Shown here: in pieces, positions 55,613 through 63,912 of the stretch
How the letters are laid out: each line of letters begins with the position of its first letter
Numbering within the stretch: the first letter of the stretch is position 1
Source of the DNA: Clostridia bacterium
GTDB taxonomy: Bacteria; Bacillota; Clostridia; UBA1212
Reading direction: 5' to 3'
NCBI GenBank assembly: GCA_017444825.1
Contig: JAFSVU010000054.1
Coordinates: forward strand, 30,756-94,755
DNA: 64,000 bases
Translations under genes and position numbers: made by a program
Notes under the pieces: generated by a model
What the model was told of the DNA's origin: nothing
The model's database searches: none
The model's input: the letters and a program-made list of their open reading frames with translations, nothing else

Positions 55613-56434
55613 ATGATAAAAGTTGTCAGAATAACCAAAGTCGAGGAGCTGATGATGCTCATTGGCGAACAGAATTATCGCGAAGATATAGGGCGGCACC
55701 GCAGTATGTACGTGTACAGAGGCGTGCCCGACGCGGACTACCGTATGACAACGAGCCTTTACCGGAACTGCAAGCATCTGCAGAAAACTCTCGAACCTGC
55801 CATTCTCAACAATTTCAAAAAATATGCGGTCATTGATGACCCTTCGGTGGAGCAGTCCGTCTGGATGCAGATGATACTTGGCCAGCACTACGGCCTTCCG
55901 ACAAGACTTCTCGACTGGTCCCATTCTGCGCTGGTTGCCCTTCATTTTGCGGCGACGGAGGCCGATATGGATAAGATGGAGGACCACGACTGCGCGGTCT
56001 GGCGCATCGATATGACAGAGATACACTCTCTTCTCCCGCCAAGGTATCAGAAGGCGCTGAGCGAGTCCACCACCAGCATTTTCTCGGTGAAGACCCTGAG
56101 CAGCGTCACTGAGAGCCTTGAGCAGTACGACATGGATATGAGAGGCGATTCGATGGTGGTGGTAGAGCCTCCTTCCATAGAGCAGAGGATCGTTAACCAG
56201 TATTCCTTCCTTTCAATAGTTCCCATGGGCATGCCCGACGTGGAGCAGTTTCTTGACGATAAGACTTCAAACACGGTTAAATATGTGATCGACGGAAAGC
56301 TGAGGTGGCGCCTCCGGGACATGCTGGATCAGCTCAACATCAGCGAGAGGATCGTCTACCCGGGGCTTGAGGGACTTTCAAGCTGGATCGCGAGACACTA
56401 TTTTGTTAAAAAAAGAGAGGACCAAACGCCATGA
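55613..56434 (+). CDS. FRG-domain protein, first gene of a sugar ABC transporter operon
   Basis: 273 residues. GGAAAGGAGC lies before the ATG. The FRG domain (named for its Phe-Arg-Gly motif) is recognised from YRGVPDADYRMTTSLYR near residues 34-50 and QHYGLPTRLLDWSHSALVALHFA near 90-113, which are its two hallmark blocks. The function of FRG domains is not established; they occur alone and with varied partners in bacteria and phages. There is no signal peptide or membrane helix. Its stop overlaps the ATG of the sugar ABC ATPase by four bases (ATGA), so the two are translationally coupled. That argues for a role linked to the importer; a horizontally acquired passenger is the alternative. Confidence 0.8.
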   Translation: MIKVVRITKVEELMMLIGEQNYREDIGRHRSMYVYRGVPDADYRMTTSLYRNCKHLQKTLEPAILNNFKKYAVIDDPSVEQSVWMQMILGQHYGLPTRLLDWSHSALVALHFAATEADMDKMEDHDCAVWRIDMTEIHSLLPPRYQKALSESTTSIFSVKTLSSVTESLEQYDMDMRGDSMVVVEPPSIEQRIVNQYSFLSIVPMGMPDVEQFLDDKTSNTVKYVIDGKLRWRLRDMLDQLNISERIVYPGLEGLSSWIARHYFVKKREDQTP

Positions 56435-57525
56435 ATGTAACACTTCAGAATGTAACGAAGGTATTTCCGCCGCGCCTCAGAAAAGAGGCGCCGGTGACGG
56501 CCGTAAAGGATTTCAACATCGAGATACCGGACGGCAAACTTGTGGCGCTGCTGGGGCCTTCAGGCTGCGGTAAGAGCACGATCCTCAATATGATATGCGG
56601 CCTCAAGGAGCCGACGTCGGGAAAGATATTCTTTGGCGATAAGGACGTGACGGAGCTTCCGCCGGAGCAGCGGGGCGTGGGTATGGTGTTTCAGAATTAT
56701 GCCCTTTATCCCCACATGACCGCAAGAAAAAATATCGAATTTCCGCTGGGAAACCTTAAAGGCGACGCCAAGTTGACCAAAGAAGAGGTTGAAAAGCGGG
56801 TGACTGAGGCCGCGCGGATCGTGAAGATCGAGGAGCTGATGGAGAGAAAACCCGGCAATATGTCCGGCGGTCAGCAGCAGAGAGTTGCGATTGCGAGGGC
56901 ATTGGTCAAGCTTCCGGGGCTGCTGCTCCTTGACGAGCCCCTTTCGAACCTGGACGCCAGGCTTAGGCTTGAGACCAGAGAGGAGATCAGAAGGATCCAG
57001 AAGAATACGGGGATCACCACGGTCTTCGTCACTCACGACCAGGAGGAGGCCATGAGCATCTCCGACATGATCGTGCTTATGAAGAAGGGCGTGTTCCAGC
57101 AGCAGGGGAGACCCCAGGCCGTTTACGACGACCCGGTGAATCTCTTTGTGGCGAAATTTCTGGGAACGCCCGCCATCAACGTGTTCAGAGGAAAGATCGA
57201 AAGCGGCAACGTGACTGTGGGCGGCGAGGCGATAATCGACGCCAAGGGACAGCCTGACCGTGACGTTTTTGTCGCTATAAGGCCTGAGGGCTTCGTGCCG
57301 GACGAGAAAGGTTCCATGACCTGCGGCTTCGGCTCCGTTGACGTTTTGGGAAGAGACTACATGGTGGTGGCGACCCACGAGGCCGCGGAAACGCCCGTGA
57401 TCAGGGCGATAATCGATTCTGACACGCCGGTGGTGAGGAACGGGGAAAAGGTAAGATTCTCCTTCAAAAAACACAAGGTGTTCGTGTTTGACGCAGCGAC
57501 CGAGGAAAGGATCCGCCTTGACTGA
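56431..57525 (+). CDS. CUT1-type sugar ABC transporter ATPase (MsmK/UgpC-like)
   Basis: 364 residues. Walker A GPSGCGKST near 41, Q-loop VFQNYALYPHM near 86, signature MSGGQQQR near 149, Walker B LLLLDEPLSNLDA near 168, and H-loop VTHDQEEAM near 202. The C-terminal 110 residues form the OB-like regulatory domain typical of MalK/MsmK, with VAIRPEGFV. It energises the two permeases encoded next. Shared use with other sugar importers, as known for MsmK, is possible. Confidence 0.92.
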   Translation: MNVTLQNVTKVFPPRLRKEAPVTAVKDFNIEIPDGKLVALLGPSGCGKSTILNMICGLKEPTSGKIFFGDKDVTELPPEQRGVGMVFQNYALYPHMTARKNIEFPLGNLKGDAKLTKEEVEKRVTEAARIVKIEELMERKPGNMSGGQQQRVAIARALVKLPGLLLLDEPLSNLDARLRLETREEIRRIQKNTGITTVFVTHDQEEAMSISDMIVLMKKGVFQQQGRPQAVYDDPVNLFVAKFLGTPAINVFRGKIESGNVTVGGEAIIDAKGQPDRDVFVAIRPEGFVPDEKGSMTCGFGSVDVLGRDYMVVATHEAAETPVIRAIIDSDTPVVRNGEKVRFSFKKHKVFVFDAATEERIRLD

Positions 57526-57546
57526 AAGGCAGCGGAGGGCTAAGCT

Positions 57547-58455
57547 ATGAAAAAGAACGGTTTGAAAGCCTGGTTATACCTGCTGCCGGCGCTGATATTC
57601 CTTGGCGTGTTCATGGTGTATCCGATCATCGACGTGGTGATCTACTCCGTGGAACAGGGGTTCAGCTTTACGTCCCAGACGGCTCACGGCATTGGTTTTT
57701 ATAACTTCAGGTACGTGCTGAGCGATCCCTATTTCATTCAGGCGCTCAAAAATACGTTTATTCTTGTGGCGGTGACGGTTCCGGTCTCCACGGGTCTGGC
57801 GCTGCTGATCTCACTGGGCCTTTCGTCCATCAAACGGCTGAAGGAACTTTTCCAGACCATCTATTTTCTGCCTTACGTAACCAATACCCTCGCCGTGGGA
57901 CTTGTGTTCATGATCCTTTTCGACAAGACAGAGTACACGGACGGCCTCGTCAACGCATTCATCAAGCTTTTCGGGGGCGGAGCGGTGGATTTCATCGACG
58001 GTCCCTACTGGGCGAAAATGACGGTGCTGTGCCTCTATACAGTCTGGATCGTGCTGCCGTTTAAGATATTGATACTGACCAGTGCATTGGCGTCGGTAAA
58101 AAAAGACTACTACAACGCGGCGAGGGTGGACGGCACCTCAAAGTTCAGGATGTTTACGCACATAACTCTCCCAATGATTTCGCCAATGCTGTTCTACCTT
58201 ATTATCACCGGATTTATAGGCGCTTTTAAGGCCTACAGCGACTCGGTGGCGCTATTCGGAACAGACCTTGACAAGGCTGGCATGAATACCATTGTCGGGT
58301 ACGTCTACAATATGCTCTACGGCGACAGCGGCGGATACCCTTCATATGCGTCTGCGGCGGCTCTCATCCTGTTTGCCATCGTCCTTTCGATAACGGTCAT
58401 AAACCTCATCGTCAGGAGCAGACTGGCTTTCAAAGGAGGCGGCGGCAATGCGTGA
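57547..58455 (+). CDS. Sugar ABC transporter permease (MalF/UgpA type)
   Basis: 302 residues with six membrane segments. The EAA loop that contacts the ATPase is YYNAARVDGTSKFRMFTHITLPMISP near 195-220. The start has GGAGGG upstream. It overlaps the next permease by eight bases and forms the heterodimeric channel with it. Confidence 0.92.
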   Translation: MKKNGLKAWLYLLPALIFLGVFMVYPIIDVVIYSVEQGFSFTSQTAHGIGFYNFRYVLSDPYFIQALKNTFILVAVTVPVSTGLALLISLGLSSIKRLKELFQTIYFLPYVTNTLAVGLVFMILFDKTEYTDGLVNAFIKLFGGGAVDFIDGPYWAKMTVLCLYTVWIVLPFKILILTSALASVKKDYYNAARVDGTSKFRMFTHITLPMISPMLFYLIITGFIGAFKAYSDSVALFGTDLDKAGMNTIVGYVYNMLYGDSGGYPSYASAAALILFAIVLSITVINLIVRSRLAFKGGGGNA

Positions 58456-59308
58456 CAAAAAAGATCTGAGAAAAAAACGGAACGGAACCGGCGGAAAAGT
58501 CGTGACTTATATTCTTCTGTCGGTCTGGGCGGGGATAGTTTTGCTGCCGTTCTACTGGATGATAATAAACTCATTCAAACCGACTCCGGAGTATAACGCG
58601 GAGACCACTCCTTCGTTCTTCGTCTATGCACCGACACTGGAGAACTACATAAAGGCGTTTACGGACGTGCCTCTTGCAAGGTACTTCCTGAACACGATCA
58701 TTTTTACTCTTGTAACCACCGCGCTGATGGTGATCGTGATAATACTTGCAGCTTTTGCCTTCGCAAGACTGAGCTTCCGGGGTAAAAACATACTCTTCGT
58801 GGCTTTCCTGTCGCTTATGATGATCCCGACGGAGCTGGTCATCATAACCAATTTCGTGACCATCACGGACCTGAACCTCAGGAACACCTACCTCGGGCTG
58901 ATATTGCCGTCGGTCACGTCAGTGTTCTACATTTACCTTCTCAAGGAGAATTTCGAGATGGTGCCCGACGAGGTCTACAAGGCCGCAAAGGTGGACGGCA
59001 CCTCCGATATAAAGTTCCTGTTTAAGATCATGGTGCCCATGTGCAGGCCCACCATAGTGACCGTCATAATTCTCAAGGTCATCGAGTGCTGGAACTCCTA
59101 CGTGTGGCCCAGGCTCATCACAGACAGGCAGGAGTATTATCTGCTGTCAAACGGCATCCAGGAGATAAGGGAGAGCGGATTCGGAAGAGAGAACATCCCG
59201 GCCATGATGGCGGCGGTGGTCGTCATATCCGTGCCGCTGATAGTGCTTTTCCTGATATTCCACAGAAAGATCATGGAAGGTGTGTCGAGAGGAGGGACGA
59301 AGGGATGA
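58448..59308 (+). CDS. Sugar ABC transporter permease (MalG/UgpE type)
   Basis: 286 residues. A Lys/Arg-rich N-terminus (MRDKKDLRKKRNG) precedes six membrane segments. The EAA loop is VYKAAKVDGTSDIKFLFKIMVPMCRP near 177-202. It pairs with the MalF-type permease. Its stop overlaps the solute-binding lipoprotein start (ATGA). Confidence 0.92.
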   Translation: MRDKKDLRKKRNGTGGKVVTYILLSVWAGIVLLPFYWMIINSFKPTPEYNAETTPSFFVYAPTLENYIKAFTDVPLARYFLNTIIFTLVTTALMVIVIILAAFAFARLSFRGKNILFVAFLSLMMIPTELVIITNFVTITDLNLRNTYLGLILPSVTSVFYIYLLKENFEMVPDEVYKAAKVDGTSDIKFLFKIMVPMCRPTIVTVIILKVIECWNSYVWPRLITDRQEYYLLSNGIQEIRESGFGRENIPAMMAAVVVISVPLIVLFLIFHRKIMEGVSRGGTKG

Positions 59309-60921
59309 AGCGCATTGGTTTTAAACGGGCCGCGACCTTTTTCCTCGCTTTCGTTATAGCGGGCGCTCTGATCCTGCCTCTTTCCGGGTGCCACGGCAGC
59401 AGAAAGGTGGCTTCGTTTACAGTCCCCGAGACCTTTGACGAGACCAGACAGTATGAGATCACCTTCTGGGCAAAGAACGACAGCAATCTTACACAGAAGA
59501 AGATATACCAGAAGGCAATTGCGGATTTCGAGAGCCTCTATCCGAACATCACGGTGACCATGAAGTCCTACACGGACTATTCCATGATATTCAACGACGT
59601 CAATACCAACATCGCTACAAGGACCACCCCGGACGTATGCATCACTTACCCGGATCACATTGCCACTTATCTTACGGGTGACAACGTGGTGGTGCCTCTT
59701 GAGAAGCTGGCGACAGATGAAAAGTACGGCCTGGGCGGCAGCGAGGTGAAGTTTGACTCTGTGAAGCGGGATGAAGTGGTGGAGAAGTTCATTGGCGAGT
59801 GCTACGTGAACGGTGAGCTCTACGCACTTCCGTTTATGAGATCCACGGAGGCCCTATACATAAACAAGACTTACGTGGAGGCCATGGGATATGAGATACC
59901 CGACGTGCCAACATGGGACTGGATCTGGGAGATATCGGAGAAGGCCCTCGAGAAGGATCCGGAGAGCGGGGAGCTTTTCAAGGTGAACGGCCAGAAGATA
60001 ATGATCCCGTTCATTTACAAATCCACCGACAATATGATGATAACCATGCTGCGGCAGCTGGGCGCACCTTACTCCGACGAATACGGCAATGTGCTCATTT
60101 TCAGCGACGAGACGAAGGCCCTCCTTAAGGAGATCGCGGTTCACGGAAGGTCGAGGGCTTTTTCCACCTTCAAGATCTCAAGCTACCCCGGCAACTTTTT
60201 CAACGCCGGAAGGTGCCTGTTTGCCATCGATTCGACCGCGGGAGCCACATGGATAGGCTCAAAGTCCCCTCTTTCCGACATACATGAGAGTGAAATAGTG
60301 GAGTTTGAGACCGTGGTAAGGCCCGTTCCCCAGTTCGACACGGAGAACACGAAGATGATCTCCCAGGGCCCGTCGCTGTGCCTTTTTAACAGCGGAGACA
60401 GCGGAAAGGTGCTGGCGTCCTGGCTTTTTATGCAGTATTTACTGACCAATGACGTCCAGACAGCCTATTCCCGGACTGAAGGGTACGTGCCTGTGACCTT
60501 AAAAGCTCAGAAAGATCAGTCGTATATCGATTATCTGAACTCCTCCGATGAGAACAGCAAAGAATTCTACAGCGTAAAGATCGATGCCTCAAGGCTTCTT
60601 CTTGACAATACCGCCAATTCCTTCGTCACCCCGGTCTTCGACGGCTCCGCTTCCCTCCGTGTGGCGGCGGGCGATCTGATCGAGTTTACCGTAAAGTCTG
60701 AAAGAAGAGGGGACCTGGTGGACGACGATGCCGTGGACGCCATTTATGAAGAGGTAAAGAAGCTCCACAGGCTGGACCAGAGCGGGATCCTTGGCGATAT
60801 TCCGGCGGAGTCGAAGGTGCTGCTGATCGTATTGGCGGCGCTTTGGCTGGGTTTCGGGACGTTTTTCATAGTTTCCAAATGCTTAAAGGGGCGAAAGAAA
60901 AACTTGAATTCTGCTCAGTGA
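59305..60921 (+). CDS. Sugar-binding lipoprotein with an additional C-terminal membrane helix
   Basis: 538 residues from the ATG at 59305, with GGAGGG upstream. A signal peptide ends in LSGC with Cys29. YEITFWAKNDSNLTQKKIYQKAIADFESLYPNITV near 47-81 and the following PDV motif mark a family 1 extracellular solute-binding protein (MalE/UgpB type). Unlike usual members, the last 38 residues hold a hydrophobic segment (KVLLIVLAALWLGFGTFFIV, about 504-523) and a basic tail (KCLKGRKKN), i.e. a second anchor. It captures the sugar for the importer. The gene order ATPase-permease-permease-binding protein is complete. Confidence 0.88.
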   Translation: MKRIGFKRAATFFLAFVIAGALILPLSGCHGSRKVASFTVPETFDETRQYEITFWAKNDSNLTQKKIYQKAIADFESLYPNITVTMKSYTDYSMIFNDVNTNIATRTTPDVCITYPDHIATYLTGDNVVVPLEKLATDEKYGLGGSEVKFDSVKRDEVVEKFIGECYVNGELYALPFMRSTEALYINKTYVEAMGYEIPDVPTWDWIWEISEKALEKDPESGELFKVNGQKIMIPFIYKSTDNMMITMLRQLGAPYSDEYGNVLIFSDETKALLKEIAVHGRSRAFSTFKISSYPGNFFNAGRCLFAIDSTAGATWIGSKSPLSDIHESEIVEFETVVRPVPQFDTENTKMISQGPSLCLFNSGDSGKVLASWLFMQYLLTNDVQTAYSRTEGYVPVTLKAQKDQSYIDYLNSSDENSKEFYSVKIDASRLLLDNTANSFVTPVFDGSASLRVAAGDLIEFTVKSERRGDLVDDDAVDAIYEEVKKLHRLDQSGILGDIPAESKVLLIVLAALWLGFGTFFIVSKCLKGRKKNLNSAQ

Positions 60922-60936
60922 TGTGATAAACTTTTA

Positions 60937-60961
60937 GCGGTATGGCCTTTTCCCATGCCGC
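60937..60961 (+). terminator. Hairpin after the sugar ABC operon
   Basis: GCGGTATGG pairs with CCATGCCGC over nine positions with one T-G pair and a seven-base loop. Only an AT-rich stretch follows rather than a clear T-run, so it may be a weak terminator or an mRNA end stabiliser. Confidence 0.5.
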
Positions 60962-61008
60962 ATTGTCATATATTATTATTCGGAAGAATATGATATGGAG
61001 GTATTAGA

Positions 61009-61827
61009 ATGAAAAAACTTTTAGTTTTATTTTTATCACTTATCGTGGTACTGAGCTTTGCAGCATGCACCACAGGCACGAACACCACAGACCCCACACA
61101 GGCACCTGCAGATGCAACGGATGCACCGGCTGACAAAACGGAAGCTCCCGCAGACGCTACAGAGGCGCTCGACGTTAAATCCGAAGGCGTTATGACATAT
61201 GCTGAATACATTGCCGCTCCTTTGGATTCGGAAGTGGTAGTTGAGACCTATGTACAGGATCACCAGTCCTGGTGGGACAACAAAATCACCGTTTACACAC
61301 AGGATAAGGACGGCGCTTATTTCCTTTATGAGCTCAAGTGCTCCGAAGAGGACGCTGCCAAACTCGTTCCCGGACAGAAGATAAAGGTTACCGGAACCAA
61401 GTCCGAGTGGGCAGGCGAGATTGAGATCGCAGGCGGCGAATTCGAGCTTGAAGAGGGCAGCTACATAGCTCCCGCAGTTGACGTTACAGAGCTTCTCGGA
61501 AAGGATGAGCTGAAGGACTACATGAACCGCAAGGTCACGTTCAAGGGCCTTACCATTGCTCCTTCTCTTATCGAGGATGACGAAACGGAATACGCTTTCT
61601 TCTACAGGTCGAACAATTCCGGCGAGCAGGGCGATGATCTTTACTTCAAGGTATCGATCAACGATCAGACTTATACCTTCACCGTTGAGTCTTACTTAAG
61701 AGGCAAGGACACGGACGTTTACAAAGCTGTTGAGGCTCTCAAGGTAGGCGACGTTGTTGACCTCGAAGGTTACCTTTACTGGTACGAAGGCGTTAACCCG
61801 CACATCACTGCTGTGACCGTTAAGTAA
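61009..61827 (+). CDS. Lipoprotein with acidic repeats and OB-fold-like C-terminus
   Basis: 272 residues with GGAGG before the ATG. The lipobox is FAAC with Cys20. Residues about 30-55 are low-complexity Ala/Asp/Thr/Glu repeats (APADATD, APADKTE, APADATE). Two later segments (VVVETYVQDHQSWWDNKITVY ... GQKIKVTGTKSEWAGEIEI, and VTFKGLTIAPS ... VGDVVDLEGYLYWYEGVNPHI) look like tandem OB-like barrels that often bind nucleic acids, sugars or small ligands. No enzyme motif. It lies between the ABC operon and the phosphate transporter; a role in surface binding is only a guess. Confidence 0.65.
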   Translation: MKKLLVLFLSLIVVLSFAACTTGTNTTDPTQAPADATDAPADKTEAPADATEALDVKSEGVMTYAEYIAAPLDSEVVVETYVQDHQSWWDNKITVYTQDKDGAYFLYELKCSEEDAAKLVPGQKIKVTGTKSEWAGEIEIAGGEFELEEGSYIAPAVDVTELLGKDELKDYMNRKVTFKGLTIAPSLIEDDETEYAFFYRSNNSGEQGDDLYFKVSINDQTYTFTVESYLRGKDTDVYKAVEALKVGDVVDLEGYLYWYEGVNPHITAVTVK

Positions 61828-61841
61828 TTGAGCAGTTTGTT

Positions 61842-61881
61842 AATGCCGGCATGGGCGGACAGTCTTTGCCGGTATTTTTAT
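61842..61881 (+). terminator. Intrinsic terminator after the OB-like lipoprotein
   Basis: AATGCCGGC pairs with GCCGGTATT over nine positions with one G-T pair, followed by TTTTTAT. Confidence 0.8.
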
Positions 61882-61951
61882 GTCTTGAGGGCGATCATTG
61901 GTTATGCTTTTTTGACATATGCATAACCGCCTGCCTTAGCCTTAAACGACT

Positions 61952-63775
61952 ATGGATATATTCATTAAAGTAGTAACAATACTCGGCGGACTCGCGATGT
62001 TCCTCTATGGTATGCGCCTTATGAGCAATACCATAAAGGAGAGTTCGTCCGGCGCACTGAAAAAGGTGCTGGAAACGGTCACTAACAACCCCATCAAGGC
62101 GTTTCTGCTGGGCTTGCTTGTGACGGCCGTAATACAGTCATCGACTGCCACTATCGTGATCACTGCAGGACTCGTTGCCGCAGGTGTTCTCAAGGTGAAA
62201 CAGTCCGTGGGCATTATTTTCGGCGCCAATGTGGGAACTACGATAACCGGTCAGATAATCAGACTCATCGACCTGGACTCGGAAGGCGGCGCAAGCTGGC
62301 TTGATATTTTTAAGCCGTCCACGCTGGCTCCAATATCATTGGTTATCGGTGTGGTCCTTTTTATTTTCCTCAAAATCAAGAACTCTGACAAAACGGGCTC
62401 GATACTGATAGGCTTCGGTATCCTTTTCTCCGGACTCAACACGATGTCAATGGTGGTCTCAGGAATTGATAAATCATTTTTTGAGGGAATATTCACAAGC
62501 TTCGGTGACAACCCGCTTCTGGGTTATGCCGCCGGCGCAGGCGTCGCATTTGTGCTGCAGAGTTCATCCGCTACGATCGGTATTCTTCAGACGCTTTCAA
62601 CTTCAGGGGCCCTTACATTCAGTGCCATCACGCCAATAATCGTTGGAGTTTATCTCGGCGACAGCGTCACTACCGCAATAGTCTGTTTTATCGGAACCAA
62701 GGCGGACGCAAAGAGAGTGGCGGTGACAAACCTGATTTTCAACTTCCTTAAGACGGTATTGGTTATTGCGGGAGTTTTGATCGCGTATTACACCCATCTT
62801 CTCGATTCGATTTGGACCACGACCGTCAATGCAGGTGTGATCGCAAACACCAACTCCATTTTCAACGTCGCATCCGCGTTGCTGCTACTGCCTCTCGGCG
62901 GTATCATGGTAAAACTTGCATGCAGGATCGTAAAGGACGATAAAGTGAAAAAGGGCAAGTACAGCGACAAACTGGATGCCATGAGCCCTGTTTTCTTCTC
63001 GACTCCGGCGCTCGCTTTCAAAAGCTGCTACGAGGTTTTACTTACCATGTTCCTCTGCGCAAAGCAGAACATCCATAAGGCAATCGGCCTGCTGGATGTT
63101 TATGATCCTGCCAAAGCAGCCGAGATCGAAGAGGAAGAGGACAACGTAGACGTTATGGCCGACAGGGTGTCGAATTACCTTGTCGCGTTTTCGCCCCACA
63201 TATCCCAGGACCTTCACGTCAAGATCCTTGACGAGTACTACAAGGTGGTCACCGAATTTGAGCGCCTAAGCGACCACGCCATGAACATCAAAGAGGTGGC
63301 TGCTTCCCTTCACGATAACAACACAGCTTTTTCGGAGGATGCGAAGCAGGAGATCGCCGTGCTTACGGACGCCATATTCAGGATACTGGATCTGGCACAG
63401 GCCGCCTTTGAGAAGCGCGACGAGGTCTCGGCGAAACGCATTGAGCCCCTCGAAGAGGTGGTGGACGACCTGGTCAATGCACTAAAGGAAAATCACCTGG
63501 CAAGGCTGAGGGAATGGCGCTGCAACGTGTACATGGACACGGGCTTTTCAAACCTCATGTCGGATCTGGAGAGGATCTCGGACGTTTGCTCCAACATCGG
63601 CGTCGCCACAGTCGTGCGAACGGAGACAAAGCTTTCCATCAACTCCCACGACTACATCTCAAGGCTCCATTCGGGCCGCGATGAGAATTTTAACGAGCTG
63701 TACACCGCAGACCACGTTGAATTCTTTGAAAGGCTGGAAAAAATAGGCAAACATAAAGTGCAGGACTGTTTATAA
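61952..63775 (+). CDS. Na+/phosphate cotransporter family protein with PhoU-like domain
   Basis: 607 residues. The start ATG opens MDIFIKVVTILGGLAMFLYGM, the normal family start, though no strong ribosome binding site is seen. The two inverted QSS motifs of the Na/Pi-cotransporter fold are TAVIQSSTATIVIT near 52 and FVLQSSSATIGIL near 198. Eight or more membrane helices end near residue 330. The C-terminal third (about 345-570) is a PhoU-like helical domain (DRVSNYLVAF, LSDHAMNIKEVAASL). It probably imports or exports phosphate with sodium. Confidence 0.88.
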   Translation: MDIFIKVVTILGGLAMFLYGMRLMSNTIKESSSGALKKVLETVTNNPIKAFLLGLLVTAVIQSSTATIVITAGLVAAGVLKVKQSVGIIFGANVGTTITGQIIRLIDLDSEGGASWLDIFKPSTLAPISLVIGVVLFIFLKIKNSDKTGSILIGFGILFSGLNTMSMVVSGIDKSFFEGIFTSFGDNPLLGYAAGAGVAFVLQSSSATIGILQTLSTSGALTFSAITPIIVGVYLGDSVTTAIVCFIGTKADAKRVAVTNLIFNFLKTVLVIAGVLIAYYTHLLDSIWTTTVNAGVIANTNSIFNVASALLLLPLGGIMVKLACRIVKDDKVKKGKYSDKLDAMSPVFFSTPALAFKSCYEVLLTMFLCAKQNIHKAIGLLDVYDPAKAAEIEEEEDNVDVMADRVSNYLVAFSPHISQDLHVKILDEYYKVVTEFERLSDHAMNIKEVAASLHDNNTAFSEDAKQEIAVLTDAIFRILDLAQAAFEKRDEVSAKRIEPLEEVVDDLVNALKENHLARLREWRCNVYMDTGFSNLMSDLERISDVCSNIGVATVVRTETKLSINSHDYISRLHSGRDENFNELYTADHVEFFERLEKIGKHKVQDCL

Positions 63776-63832
63776 CCTAAACTTTTCTACTAACATACTA
63801 ACCTGAAATTATACTAATTTTGATATTTCACT

Positions 63833-63872
63833 AAAAATAGGGAAATCGTCTATTGACAGGTCCCTATTTTTT
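63833..63872 (+). terminator. AT-rich intrinsic terminator after the Na/Pi cotransporter gene
   Basis: AAAAATAGGGA (63833-63843) and TCCCTATTTTT (63861-63871) form an 11-pair perfect stem followed by T. The -35 of the next promoter lies in its loop. Confidence 0.65.
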
Positions 63873-63882
63873 GTGCTATACT
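63853..63882 (+). promoter_or_regulatory. Sigma-A promoter of the right-edge gene
   Basis: TTGACA at 63853-63858, 18 bases, TATACT at 63877-63882, about 30 bases before the ATG at 63913. Confidence 0.75.
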
Positions 63883-63912
63883 ATGTTAGTACTTACTAAC
63901 AGGAGGCAGACG

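Larger units (their letters stand above)
63788..63900. repeat. TACTAAC heptamer cluster around the right-edge promoter
   Basis: TACTAAC occurs at 63788-63794 and 63796-63802, TACTAAT at 63812-63818 (all 8 or 16 bases apart), and two copies in opposite orientation at 63885-63891 (GTTAGTA) and 63894-63900 (TACTAAC) that form the inverted repeat GTTAGT-ACTT-ACTAAC just after the -10. It looks like an operator set for a DNA-binding protein. Confidence 0.6.
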
